Origin: Deltaproteobacteria bacterium
Lineage (GTDB): Bacteria; Desulfobacterota; Desulfobacteria; Desulfobacterales; JAFDCJ01
Length of the DNA: 19,380 nucleotides
Assembly: GCA_024277475.1 (NCBI GenBank)
Contig: JAJRVC010000568.1
Span: 1 to 19,380 of the forward strand
Direction: 5' to 3'
This document shows positions 7,116 through 13,991 of this stretch, piece by piece (within the stretch, counting starts at the first letter, position 1; every line of letters begins with the position of its first letter). A program made the translations under genes and the position numbers. Under the pieces are notes generated by a model that ran no database searches, was not told the DNA's origin, and worked only from the letters and a program-made list of their open reading frames with translations.

Positions 7116-8246
7116 TCACGAGTCCACTTTAAGCATAATCCTTTCCCCAAGCCCACTTATTACCTGCATATACCCACTTAGAATTTTATCAACCTTAGTA
7201 TCTCCAGTATCTACCAAAAGGGGAGCCCCCTTAAGGGTCGTTATTTTTTCCATAGTTGCTAAAACAAATATATTTTCCCTTCCTACAATTTCAATGACTT
7301 CTGCGCTTATCTGCTGGTTCCCTCTTCCGAATATATATCCCTGGCTCCCTATTATACTAACGATAATCTTTGCCCTTTTCCCCTTCAGCAGTTCGAGCAA
7401 CTGGGACTCGTTTAGATCTGATCCAACAAGTTCCCTGTTGGTTACGGCATCCACACCTAATAACGTATTCTCAAGTCCCAAATTATCCATAACAGTTTTT
7501 GTCGTTGTCCCAGGACCAATAACATATAGATAATCCTCCGCCATATTATTGATTACATCAGCCGCAATTGCATTCAGTGCTTGTTGTTCCCCGGCGCAAC
7601 CACCGGCCTTGGCGCTTTGTACCAACCTTTTAATATATGGAATTTTCAGGTAACCGAACAATCTGGCAGAGAGCATATTTTCCCTAAAGGACTGCTCATC
7701 AATATCCATTACCTCTGCTTCTTTGATACAGAATTCAGATGACGTACCTGTCAAAAACAATGCGGCCAGCTCACCGGCTTTTCTAGGGCTCGAACCATAG
7801 ACCGCGGAATGGATCTTAACCCCGCTTGGAATTCCAAGGACAGGAAGATTATCGCTTATCACACTATAAACATCCCTGGCAGTGCCGTCTCCGCCTGCAA
7901 AAAGAAGAAGGTCAACTCCCAGTCGGAGGATATCATTGGCTGCCTTCTTTGTGTCCTCCTCGGTGCTCTTTCCCTTTATTATCTTACCGACAACCATGGG
8001 GTCGAAGCCACACGCTTTTGCCTCCTCTTCTCCCATATCATAGGGATATGTAATAATTTCTAGACTTTCCTTAAGAGGAACAAGCCGACTAAGTGCATCA
8101 ACAGCCCTTTTGGCTGATTCAGGGCGCGCGCCAAGAAATTTGGCTTTCGTAATTATTTCTTGTCCATCACTTCCCTTTAGCCCTACTTTCCCTCCCATTC
8201 CGGCGATAGGATTGACAATGAGCCCTATCTTTTTCTTAACTTCCAT
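7116..8246 (-). CDS. ATP-NAD kinase / AcoX-family protein
   Basis: This is a member of COG3199 (ATP-NAD kinase-like, AcoX-related), predicted to phosphorylate NAD or a related substrate with ATP in the cytosol. It opens with GLIVNPIAGMGG, continues with GLKGSDG, and carries the diagnostic GGDGTARD at about residues 118-125 and IPSGVKIHSAVYG near 139-151. The fold resembles the diacylglycerol/NAD kinase superfamily, but with the long C-terminal half seen in AcoX proteins. The length (376 residues) fits. I chose the ATG at 8244-8246; the GTG just before it is an alternative. Either way the gene overlaps the end of gcvPB, so it is translated as part of that operon. AcoX is also known beside acetoin dehydrogenase genes, where its role is unsettled. 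Here it may supply NADP(H) or act on a metabolite of the neighbouring PLP enzyme; this is inference. Confidence 0.82.
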   Translation of the reverse strand: MEVKKKIGLIVNPIAGMGGKVGLKGSDGQEIITKAKFLGARPESAKRAVDALSRLVPLKESLEIITYPYDMGEEEAKACGFDPMVVGKIIKGKSTEEDTKKAANDILRLGVDLLLFAGGDGTARDVYSVISDNLPVLGIPSGVKIHSAVYGSSPRKAGELAALFLTGTSSEFCIKEAEVMDIDEQSFRENMLSARLFGYLKIPYIKRLVQSAKAGGCAGEQQALNAIAADVINNMAEDYLYVIGPGTTTKTVMDNLGLENTLLGVDAVTNRELVGSDLNESQLLELLKGKRAKIIVSIIGSQGYIFGRGNQQISAEVIEIVGRENIFVLATMEKITTLKGAPLLVDTGDTKVDKILSGYMQVISGLGERIMLKVDS

Positions 8247-9789
8247 CACTTTTCTTCAGATAAGCCCTCCATGTGTTGGCCCACTTCTTTGGATTATTTA
8301 AGTCTTCATATTTTACAAGATGGATTGGTGCGCGGTGTGGAGAGGTTTTCACAAAGTCTGGATCAGAGTAGGATTCATCTGAAATCTTTTTAAGCACGGC
8401 ACACCAGTATTCCATGTCATCTATGGAATATGATTCGCAGAATTCAGGGGTCATGGGTTCCGGGACAATCCAGGGGTGATGGCTGGGAAAGAAAGATTGT
8501 ATACCATAATCAACTATTCTCCGTTGTATATCCAAGCTCCCGACCGTCGTGTCATCTGCCAGCTTTTCCCAACTCCACCTCTCCTGCTCTATGCGGAACC
8601 TTCCAGGCGCATAGTATCTGGTTATACCCTTAATATTTTCCAGTATCTTGGTAAGGTAGTTGTTGTTGAGTACCGAAGTCCGAGCTACTTCCAGTAGACC
8701 CTCAGAACCAAGACTCATTATCCAGGCATAGGCCCTTAAGACAGCAGGTATATTTCCATGGAACTCCCTGACCTTGCCAATGCTTTCGGGTCTGTCATAA
8801 TCGAGATGATATTTTTCACCCTCCTTTATGACAACAGGCTTGGGTAAATACTTTGCCAGCTTTTCCCTGACTCCGTATGCAGCACAACCAGGCCCGAAAC
8901 TGCCATGGGGAGATGAGAACGTCTTGTGGAGATTGAAATGACATGCGTCAAATCCAGCCTCCTTTGCCCTGGTTATACCCAGGATGCCATTGGCGTTTGC
9001 CTGATCATAGAAACAGAGCCCACCTGCTTCATGGACCACATCTGTAAACTCTTTGATTCGAGGATTATATATGCCTGTATCCTCCGGATTAGTTATCATC
9101 AGCCCGGCCGTACGGTTGGATACCGCTGATTTAAGGGCGTCAAAATCCGGATACCCATCTTTAGCAGGCATTAATGTGATGACTTTGAAGCCAGCAGTCG
9201 CTGATGTAGCTGCATTACATGGATGCGAAAAGATAGTTGTAATAACCTCATCTCTTTGAGCTGCCTTGCCATTATCCGCGTGAAAGGCCCTGAGGATATT
9301 TGCGTTTGTAAATGTGGCCATTGAACCACCTGGTGGTTGAAAAGTGAATCGGTCCATACCAGAGATCTCTCTCAGAAAAAGATCGAGGCTATGAATAATC
9401 TCCAGGATCCCTTGGACTGTATCTTCGTCTTGTTGAGGATGAATCTCCGCCATCTCAGGTGAACGCACGATGGCCTCATTTACTTTCGGGCTGTATTTCA
9501 TGGTTGCCGTGCCTTCAGCATCAATATTAGTCTCCATTCCCAGACACATCTGGGACAGGCGTAGAAAGTGTCTCAACACCTGGGGCTGACCCAATTCAGG
9601 AAGCCTTGGAGCTTCTTTTCGCCTTATTTTTTCAGGAATGAGAGAATCTGCATCTCCCACCTTCGTCTTAATCCCCTCTTCCGTCTCAGGAATGAGTATC
9701 CCCCTCTCTCCTTTTCGGCCCATCTCAATGATGATCGGTTCATTCCAGACCGGGGAATGGTATTCTCTTACTTTAGGCAGGGTTTTCAT
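8236..9789 (-). CDS. gcvPB: Glycine dehydrogenase (decarboxylating) subunit 2-like, divergent
   Basis: This matches the C-terminal half of P-protein, the PLP-dependent decarboxylase of the glycine cleavage system. GcvPB acts with GcvPA as an alpha2beta2 enzyme that loads an aminomethyl group on lipoyl-GcvH. The PLP lysine is K289 in CHFNLHKTFSSPHG. Also recognisable are TATMKYSPKVNEAI (98-107 region), EISGMDRFTFQP and TAGFKVITLMP. Several normally rigid motifs differ: usual CTMKYNPK is TATMKYSPK, QPAAGAHGE becomes QPPGGSMAT, SAHGTNPASA becomes FSHPCNAATSA, and HGGGGPG becomes HGSFGPG. At 517 residues it is somewhat longer than usual. The start overlaps the gcvPA stop (ATGA, 9786-9789), so translation is coupled. 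The fold is certain; that glycine is the substrate is not. No gcvT, gcvH or lpd lies in the window. Symbol given by homology. Confidence 0.85.
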   Translation of the reverse strand: MKTLPKVREYHSPVWNEPIIIEMGRKGERGILIPETEEGIKTKVGDADSLIPEKIRRKEAPRLPELGQPQVLRHFLRLSQMCLGMETNIDAEGTATMKYSPKVNEAIVRSPEMAEIHPQQDEDTVQGILEIIHSLDLFLREISGMDRFTFQPPGGSMATFTNANILRAFHADNGKAAQRDEVITTIFSHPCNAATSATAGFKVITLMPAKDGYPDFDALKSAVSNRTAGLMITNPEDTGIYNPRIKEFTDVVHEAGGLCFYDQANANGILGITRAKEAGFDACHFNLHKTFSSPHGSFGPGCAAYGVREKLAKYLPKPVVIKEGEKYHLDYDRPESIGKVREFHGNIPAVLRAYAWIMSLGSEGLLEVARTSVLNNNYLTKILENIKGITRYYAPGRFRIEQERWSWEKLADDTTVGSLDIQRRIVDYGIQSFFPSHHPWIVPEPMTPEFCESYSIDDMEYWCAVLKKISDESYSDPDFVKTSPHRAPIHLVKYEDLNNPKKWANTWRAYLKKSDGS

Positions 9790-11198
9790 TTTTCCATAAC
9801 CTCCTTCAAGGAAACCACAAGTTTGTCAATATCTCCTCTGCTATGAATCTCCGTAACGCAATAAAGGGCACTGTTGCCCAACTCAGGAAAATCTTTTGAA
9901 AGATCTACTCCACCAAAGATTTGATAATCTATGAGCGTTTTGTTTAAACTCTCTACGGTTTTTCCGGTACCATCAAAATTCACGACGAATTCTTTAAAGG
10001 TGTTCTCCGGAAAAAGCACTTTGACGCCTGGAAGTTCTGACAGGGCATTGATTGCATAATGGGCACGTTGTATTATCGTCTCTCCGATCTCCTGAAAACC
10101 CTTGGGGCCCATCAGTGACATATAAACAGCAGCCGCAATGGTCCAGAGACCGGATACCGTTCCCAAAAAATCTTTGGATTTATCCCTTCCTATATATGAG
10201 GTCCTCTCAAATTTGGTGAACCCAAACCCGTACTCACCCTCTTTTATTGTTTCAGCTATACTTATGAGCCAGGAAGGGTATTCAGAAATATATCTTTCCT
10301 CATCGCGACTGGCGATAAATCCGAATAGACCTCCCCCGTAATGCATATGAACCCCTAAAGGCTGTGCATTGCCAACAACTATATCTGCGCCATAGTCAGA
10401 GGGAGGGGCCAGTACACCCAAAGAGATTGGATCAACACCAACAATGCTTTCCGCCCCATTTTCATGGGCGATTCTGGAAATTGCATCCCCTTGAGATTCC
10501 ATTGAGCCCAGATATGTGGGGTTTTCAAAATATACGGCAGCGGTAGTGGGTGATATTTTCTGCTTTAGATCCTCAAGATTCATTAATCCTGTTTTTTCAT
10601 CGTAATCAATTAACGTTATCTGAATGCCATTTTCTTCTGGAATCGATTTGCAGAAAGTGCCTATAGTCGCCAACCTTTCGGGACCCACTGACTTTGGTAT
10701 CATAACCTCGCGTCTGTCTGTCATCCTGGATGCCATGCGGATGGCATTCCCCGCGACGGTTCCCCAACTGTAGCTACCCTCACTGACCACATCCATTCCG
10801 ACAAGTTCACCCATAAGGCTCTGAAACTCGAATTGGGCCTGCATTCTGCCATAGGTAGAATAGGCTGTTCCTCCGTATGCGGTAAGAAATTCCGAACGGC
10901 TAATGATTTCATCACAAACTGAGGGTACATAATGCTGCCAACAACCCCCACCGAGAAAACTCAGATAGTCTTCACAGCTCTTATTCTTTGAGAGAAATCC
11001 CTTAACATGCCGCTTAAGTTCATGCTCAGAGAGAAAAGGTTCAGGAAGATTCATTTCCCCTTTAATTCTCAAGTAGTCAGGGATCTCTTTATAGATCTCT
11101 TCCACATCTTTGATCCCTATCTCTTTCAGCATATGCTCCTTGATTGCAGGTGCAGAGTTTGGGATGTATGGGTGAATGAATGGCTTGTTATTTCCCAT
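9786..11198 (-). CDS. gcvPA: Glycine dehydrogenase (decarboxylating) subunit 1-like, divergent
   Basis: This is the N-terminal-half partner of the decarboxylase above, 470 residues. It starts HPYIPNSAPAIKEHMLKEIGI, then has LSEHELKRHV, FLGGGCWQHYVPSV, SRSEFLTAYG, FEFQSLMGELVGMDV and VDPISLGVLAPPSDYGADIVVG.AQPLG, in the GcvPA order. Differences from typical GcvPA are marked: TPYQPEISQG is replaced by GGTAYSTYGRMQ (residues 109-120), the ANASMYDGA loop by VSEGSYSWGTVAG (138-150), and GIPLSFGGPYLG by GVHMHYGGGLFG. A strong AGGAGGT lies 6 nt before the ATG at 11196-11198. The gene is first of a three-gene minus-strand operon. The upstream minus-strand neighbour is a broken SDR gene ending 48 bp away. 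Codons favour A/T endings more than in alaS or dapB. The pair may be a paralogue with another amino-acid substrate. Confidence 0.83.
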   Translation of the reverse strand: MGNNKPFIHPYIPNSAPAIKEHMLKEIGIKDVEEIYKEIPDYLRIKGEMNLPEPFLSEHELKRHVKGFLSKNKSCEDYLSFLGGGCWQHYVPSVCDEIISRSEFLTAYGGTAYSTYGRMQAQFEFQSLMGELVGMDVVSEGSYSWGTVAGNAIRMASRMTDRREVMIPKSVGPERLATIGTFCKSIPEENGIQITLIDYDEKTGLMNLEDLKQKISPTTAAVYFENPTYLGSMESQGDAISRIAHENGAESIVGVDPISLGVLAPPSDYGADIVVGNAQPLGVHMHYGGGLFGFIASRDEERYISEYPSWLISIAETIKEGEYGFGFTKFERTSYIGRDKSKDFLGTVSGLWTIAAAVYMSLMGPKGFQEIGETIIQRAHYAINALSELPGVKVLFPENTFKEFVVNFDGTGKTVESLNKTLIDYQIFGGVDLSKDFPELGNSALYCVTEIHSRGDIDKLVVSLKEVMEK

Positions 11199-11246
11199 CT
11201 TTACCTCCTAATGATAAAATTGCTGGGTAATATTATTAAAAAATAT

Positions 11247-11543
11247 CTATTGAGTGGTAAATCCTCCATCCATATTGAACTCCCCCCCGGTGATCCACTT
11301 GGATTCATCCGAAGCGAGGAAAAGATCCAAGTATGCAACATCAATAGGCTCTCCTATACCCAGGGGGTGAAGTTCTTTTGTTCCTTTTTTTGTCTCCTAT
11401 CTGTCCTGCGACAGATGAGCGGTTGATAATGGAACATAGTTCACCATTACCCTTCATCGATAGTACGGCAAATTTGGTCCCAAGAAAAACCCCTGTAGCG
11501 TTAACCTCCATTATTCTATGCCAGGCTTCTAAGGTAACTCTCT
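11247..11543 (-). pseudogene. Short-chain dehydrogenase/reductase remnant with internal deletion
   Basis: Two SDR pieces read on the minus strand. From about 11543 down to 11390, the frame gives VTLEAWHRIMEVNATGVFLG, TKFAVLSMKGNGE and SIINRSSVAGQIGD, the middle of an SDR (N-terminal half of the catalytic region, including the SSVAG serine strand). From about 11371 to the TAG at 11247-11249, a different frame gives LHPLGIGEPIDVAYLDLFLA, then SDESKWITGGEFNMDGGFTTQ, the standard SDR C-terminus. The YxxxK catalytic stretch between them and the whole NAD-binding N-terminus are missing. The gene is thus dead, with an internal deletion plus frameshift near 11372-11390 and 5' truncation. It lies between tetR and gcvPA and may once have been part of the same regulated cluster. 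The rest of the 11199-11665 gap is the gcvPA leader and the tetR promoter. Confidence 0.82.
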
Positions 11544-11570
11544 AAAAAGTCCACCTTTAAGAATTTTTTC

Positions 11571-11600
11571 TTGACATACATACTGTATGCATGCTACTTT
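11571..11600 (+). promoter_or_regulatory. tetR promoter with embedded palindromic operator
   Basis: A perfect -35 TTGACA (11571-11576) is followed, after 17-18 nt, by a TACTTT-like -10 near 11595-11600. Between them lies the palindrome ATACATAC-T-GTATGCAT (11576-11592), with one mismatch and a perfect core CATACTGTATG. A repressor bound there would block RNA polymerase, as expected for TetR autoregulation. Whether the same site controls the minus-strand genes is unknown. Confidence 0.65.
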
Positions 11601-11665
11601 CGTCAAGAAAAAAGAGAAGTTTTAAAAAAATCATAGCATTAACTTTCAAGAATTCTATCCTCTGA

Positions 11666-12310
11666 ATGGGAATGAATGCAAGGTTAAGTGGCCGAATTTA
11701 TAAGCATAACAAACTGATGGCAAAACCCCTCTCTAAAGTCGAGAACGGCCAGAAAACCGCAGCCCACCTGGTTGCTATTGCAAGAAAATTCTTCAGGACT
11801 CGGGGATATTCAAACACTGCTTTAGAGGATGTCGTTCGAGAAGCCGGGGTGACTCGCGGGGCGCTATATCACCACTTTGATGGGAAAAAAGGGCTATTCC
11901 TGTCTGTTTTTAATGACGTTCAGGCAGAAATTGCCAATCGACTCATTAAGGTGGATAAGAGCGGCTTATCTATTTGGGATAAGCTTATTTCATGTAACCG
12001 TGTTTTTCTTGAAGCATGCTTAGATTCAGAGCTTCAACAAATTGTTCTCATCGATGCACCTGTAGTTTTAGGTTGGGCTACATGGCGCAAGACCGATGAA
12101 GAGAAAACCCTTGGCATCCTGAGATCTCATCTCAAGGAACTTATTGATAAGGGAATCATCAAGCCTCTACCAATAGAACCATTGACACACGCCATTTCAG
12201 GGGCGAACAATGAAACCCTTTTGTGGATTGCTGAATCGGATGATCCAAAAAAGGCCTTCGACGAAGCATTGTCTACTATAAACGCATTCTTATGGTCACT
12301 GCGAAAATGA
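11666..12310 (+). CDS. TetR/AcrR family transcriptional regulator
   Basis: This one-component repressor has an N-terminal helix-turn-helix and a ligand-binding C-terminal domain. The HTH is clear: ARKFFRTRGYSNTALEDVVR, then EAGVTRGALYHHFDGKKGLF (about residues 40-79). The C-terminal part (LDSELQQIVLIDAPVVLGWA and ILRSHLKELIDKGIIKPLP) resembles the TetR subgroup with a WxxWR-like segment. It is 214 residues from the ATG at 11666. An internal ATG at 11717 would give 197 residues, closer to the usual size, and neither start has a good ribosome site. Its own promoter carries a palindrome likely to be its operator. It is transcribed away from the SDR remnant and the gcvP-like operon, which are its obvious candidate targets. 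The ligand cannot be predicted from sequence. Confidence 0.92.
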   Translation: MGMNARLSGRIYKHNKLMAKPLSKVENGQKTAAHLVAIARKFFRTRGYSNTALEDVVREAGVTRGALYHHFDGKKGLFLSVFNDVQAEIANRLIKVDKSGLSIWDKLISCNRVFLEACLDSELQQIVLIDAPVVLGWATWRKTDEEKTLGILRSHLKELIDKGIIKPLPIEPLTHAISGANNETLLWIAESDDPKKAFDEALSTINAFLWSLRK

Positions 12311-12510
12311 ATCAAAGCCTTTTCGCAACCGTCATATTTTAGATCAAAAATCGTTAAGCAAGGAGAAATAAATGAGGATTCAAAAAAATTAGATTATCTT
12401 ATTATAGGCTTCTCTGGAAAATCTGTAGGTAAAAAAGAGTAACTTTCGAAAAAAATCGTTTTTAAAAAAAACAGCAAAATTTTGATATTTTATTGTGAAA
12501 TATTAAATTG
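12311..12510. other. A+T-rich spacer after tetR, nothing recognised
   Basis: Strongly A+T-rich with several A and T runs. A GGAGA followed by ATG (12372) opens only six codons (MRIQKN), possibly the start of a lost gene. No convincing terminator or RNA gene was seen. Confidence 0.5.
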
Positions 12511-12741
12511 TTAGTTAAATGGACCATTGAACCCATAGTGCTGGGCAAAGTCAAAATATTTGGGATTAAATACCGGAGCATGTCCCACTGTGCGCTTCAG
12601 CACAGCGGACTTGAGATTATCCACCATGACCTTTTGGGGAACCGAACCAAAAAGATGAGGGCTGCCCAAATGTTTAGCAGCATCAATTATACGTGTGTTA
12701 AATTCTCGTTCGGTATAATATTCCTTAACAATTATACCCAC
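12511..12741 (-). mobile_element. IS21-family IstA transposase remnant
   Basis: The minus-strand frame reads HLFGSVPQKVMVDNLKSAVL, then KRTVGHAPVFNPKYFDFAQHYGF. This is a characteristic segment of IstA, the DDE-type transposase of IS21 elements, including the VDNLKSAV strand that precedes the catalytic domain's second acidic region. Only about 45 residues match; full IstA has roughly 400-500. The first 25 residues (GIIVKEYYTEREFNTRIID) do not look like IstA, and the end (NGPFN) departs from it, so both sides are truncated. No istB and no terminal inverted repeats are visible. The remnant records a past insertion at the dapB side of the A+T-rich block. Confidence 0.75.
12712..12738. repeat. 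Inverted repeat GGTATAAT/ATTATACC with nearby extra copies
   Basis: GGTATAAT (12712-12719) and ATTATACC (12731-12738) are perfect 8-bp arms around 11 nt. Further GTATAAT copies occur at 12743-12749 and 12781-12787. They sit at the boundary of the IstA remnant and could be promoter -10 elements or a recombination scar. Confidence 0.4.
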
Positions 12742-12796
12742 CGTATAATATATAAAGCACCTGGGATAAACTTATTCTCAGTATAATCAGGTTGCT

Positions 12797-12877
12797 ATGC
12801 ACAATCCATTCGTATACAGCAGTGCGGTTGAAGGCGAATCCTTATTCGAAAAGGACCAAGACCGTTGTCGTTTTTGA
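12797..12877 (+). pseudogene. N-terminal scrap of an AAA/archaeal-type ATPase gene
   Basis: ATG at 12797 opens 26 codons: HNPFVYSSAVEGESLFEKDQ, then DRCRF and TGA. The NPFVY..AVEGESLF pattern is the usual start of stand-alone AAA ATPases (archaeal ATPase / ATP-binding protein type, NPF.YG..V.GE.FF.RE). Nothing after it matches: the Walker A region is absent, and the sequence runs straight into the 3' end of dapB on the other strand. It is probably the stump of a deleted gene. Confidence 0.45.
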
Positions 12878-12894
12878 CGAATTTCCAAAGTTCC

Positions 12895-13737
12895 TCAATC
12901 GTCATTCTGAAGGCCTTTTAAAACATTGATCATGGTAAACATCTTGCCTTTGACACCTGCCTTCACTTTTACTGACAGAAATAAAAGAGCATCCAGCGTG
13001 CCGCGGGTATAAACCATACGGCCGTTGACGTTATGAATGAATTCAAATCGGACTGTCTGATCTTCCGAAACCAGGGTGTAGGTGTGCCAGCCGTGGCCGG
13101 CCAGGTGCTGTTCAGGAATGCCCATTTGTTTTTTTTGAACCTCGGGATCCCGTATTTTAACGATTTGATCCTTCGAAAAGGAAACGCCCAATTCGTTGAA
13201 ATATCCGACCATGGCTTTGGCCGTGCCGCTGGTGTCCGCTTTCCCTTTTTGATGACTTTCCCGGATCTCGAGCGAATACCCTTCAAATAAACCCGGAAAG
13301 GTATTGGCCGCATAGGCCATCATGGCCTGAAAGCCGACAATTTGTTTGGCCATGTTGGGCGCAATAACTGCTGCGATGGATGATGAAATCACGGTTTCCT
13401 CAAGCCTTTTACGGTCCCCACCGGTAGTACCCATCACAAACGGCAATCCGTAACCGCTGTAAAATTCGGCGTTGGCATTGACTGCCGACGGATGAGTGTA
13501 ATCCACACTCAAAAACCCCCCATGGGATTTTTTGACCTCCTCGATTCGCGAGACCCTTTTATCCGGCTGAATGAGCTTCAGAGTGAGGGCCTCGAGGCAG
13601 TATTCGGACTCCCGGATTTCAGGGCCGGTCAGCGAGTGGGGTATCAGTTCAAATCGTTCGTCTTTCAAAATTTGTTCGGCCACTAGGCGGGATACATTGC
13701 CCGGTAGTCCATTGACCATGACTTTGATTGGGTCCAT
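12895..13737 (-). CDS. dapB: 4-hydroxy-tetrahydrodipicolinate reductase, plant-type DapB
   Basis: This enzyme reduces the DapA product with NAD(P)H in the diaminopimelate/lysine pathway. The 280-residue protein has a Rossmann start (KVMVNGLPGNVSRLVAEQIL, with GNVSR in place of the usual GxxGRMG), the domain-junction DYTHPSAV at 79-86, PFVMGTTGGDR at 99-109, and the substrate/catalytic segment ESHQKGKADTSGTA at 160-173 (the proton-donor/lysine region, equivalent to HHRHKVDAPSGTA of E. coli). This wording is that of the plant-type family rather than the classic bacterial one. TGGAGAC lies about 8 nt before the ATG. The gene stands alone on the minus strand. Its last codons and stop fall in a degenerate ATGACGA heptamer pair (12892-12905), echoing the thpR and alaS ends. 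Confidence 0.92.
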   Translation of the reverse strand: MDPIKVMVNGLPGNVSRLVAEQILKDERFELIPHSLTGPEIRESEYCLEALTLKLIQPDKRVSRIEEVKKSHGGFLSVDYTHPSAVNANAEFYSGYGLPFVMGTTGGDRKRLEETVISSSIAAVIAPNMAKQIVGFQAMMAYAANTFPGLFEGYSLEIRESHQKGKADTSGTAKAMVGYFNELGVSFSKDQIVKIRDPEVQKKQMGIPEQHLAGHGWHTYTLVSEDQTVRFEFIHNVNGRMVYTRGTLDALLFLSVKVKAGVKGKMFTMINVLKGLQNDD

Positions 13738-13798
13738 CTTTTTGTCTCCATTTTTCTATCAGTGCAGTAAAATGATTAGCGGAATTTTTTTTTATTCA

Positions 13799-13901
13799 CC
13801 GCAAAGGCGTAAAGAACGCAAAGGTTTACCTTTCTTGTTATCTCGCAGAGATCACAAAGCTTTTTGATTTTTCTCTGCGTACTCTGTGGGCTCTGTGAGA
13901 G
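13799..13901. repeat. 9-nt-periodic inverted repeat element
   Basis: The left arm 13799-13824 is made of CGCAAAG-like units (CGCAAAGG, CGTAAAGAA, CGCAAAGG). The right arm 13873-13901 carries CTCTGCGTA, CTCTGTGGG and CTCTGTGAG, imperfectly complementary to the left arm. A smaller CTCGCAGAGAT lies between. The whole can fold as a long imperfect hairpin. Repeats of this wording are widespread between genes in Desulfobacterota-type genomes. It fills most of the 254-bp gap between the fusion gene and dapB and may help end the upstream minus-strand transcript. Confidence 0.65.
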
Positions 13902-13991
13902 ATCTAATAGCCCAAGTTATGTCCATTCCCGACCCAGTTAACCGCACAGGCCGAAAATTTTTATTCGCCATCTTGGCTGACATTCTGTGTA

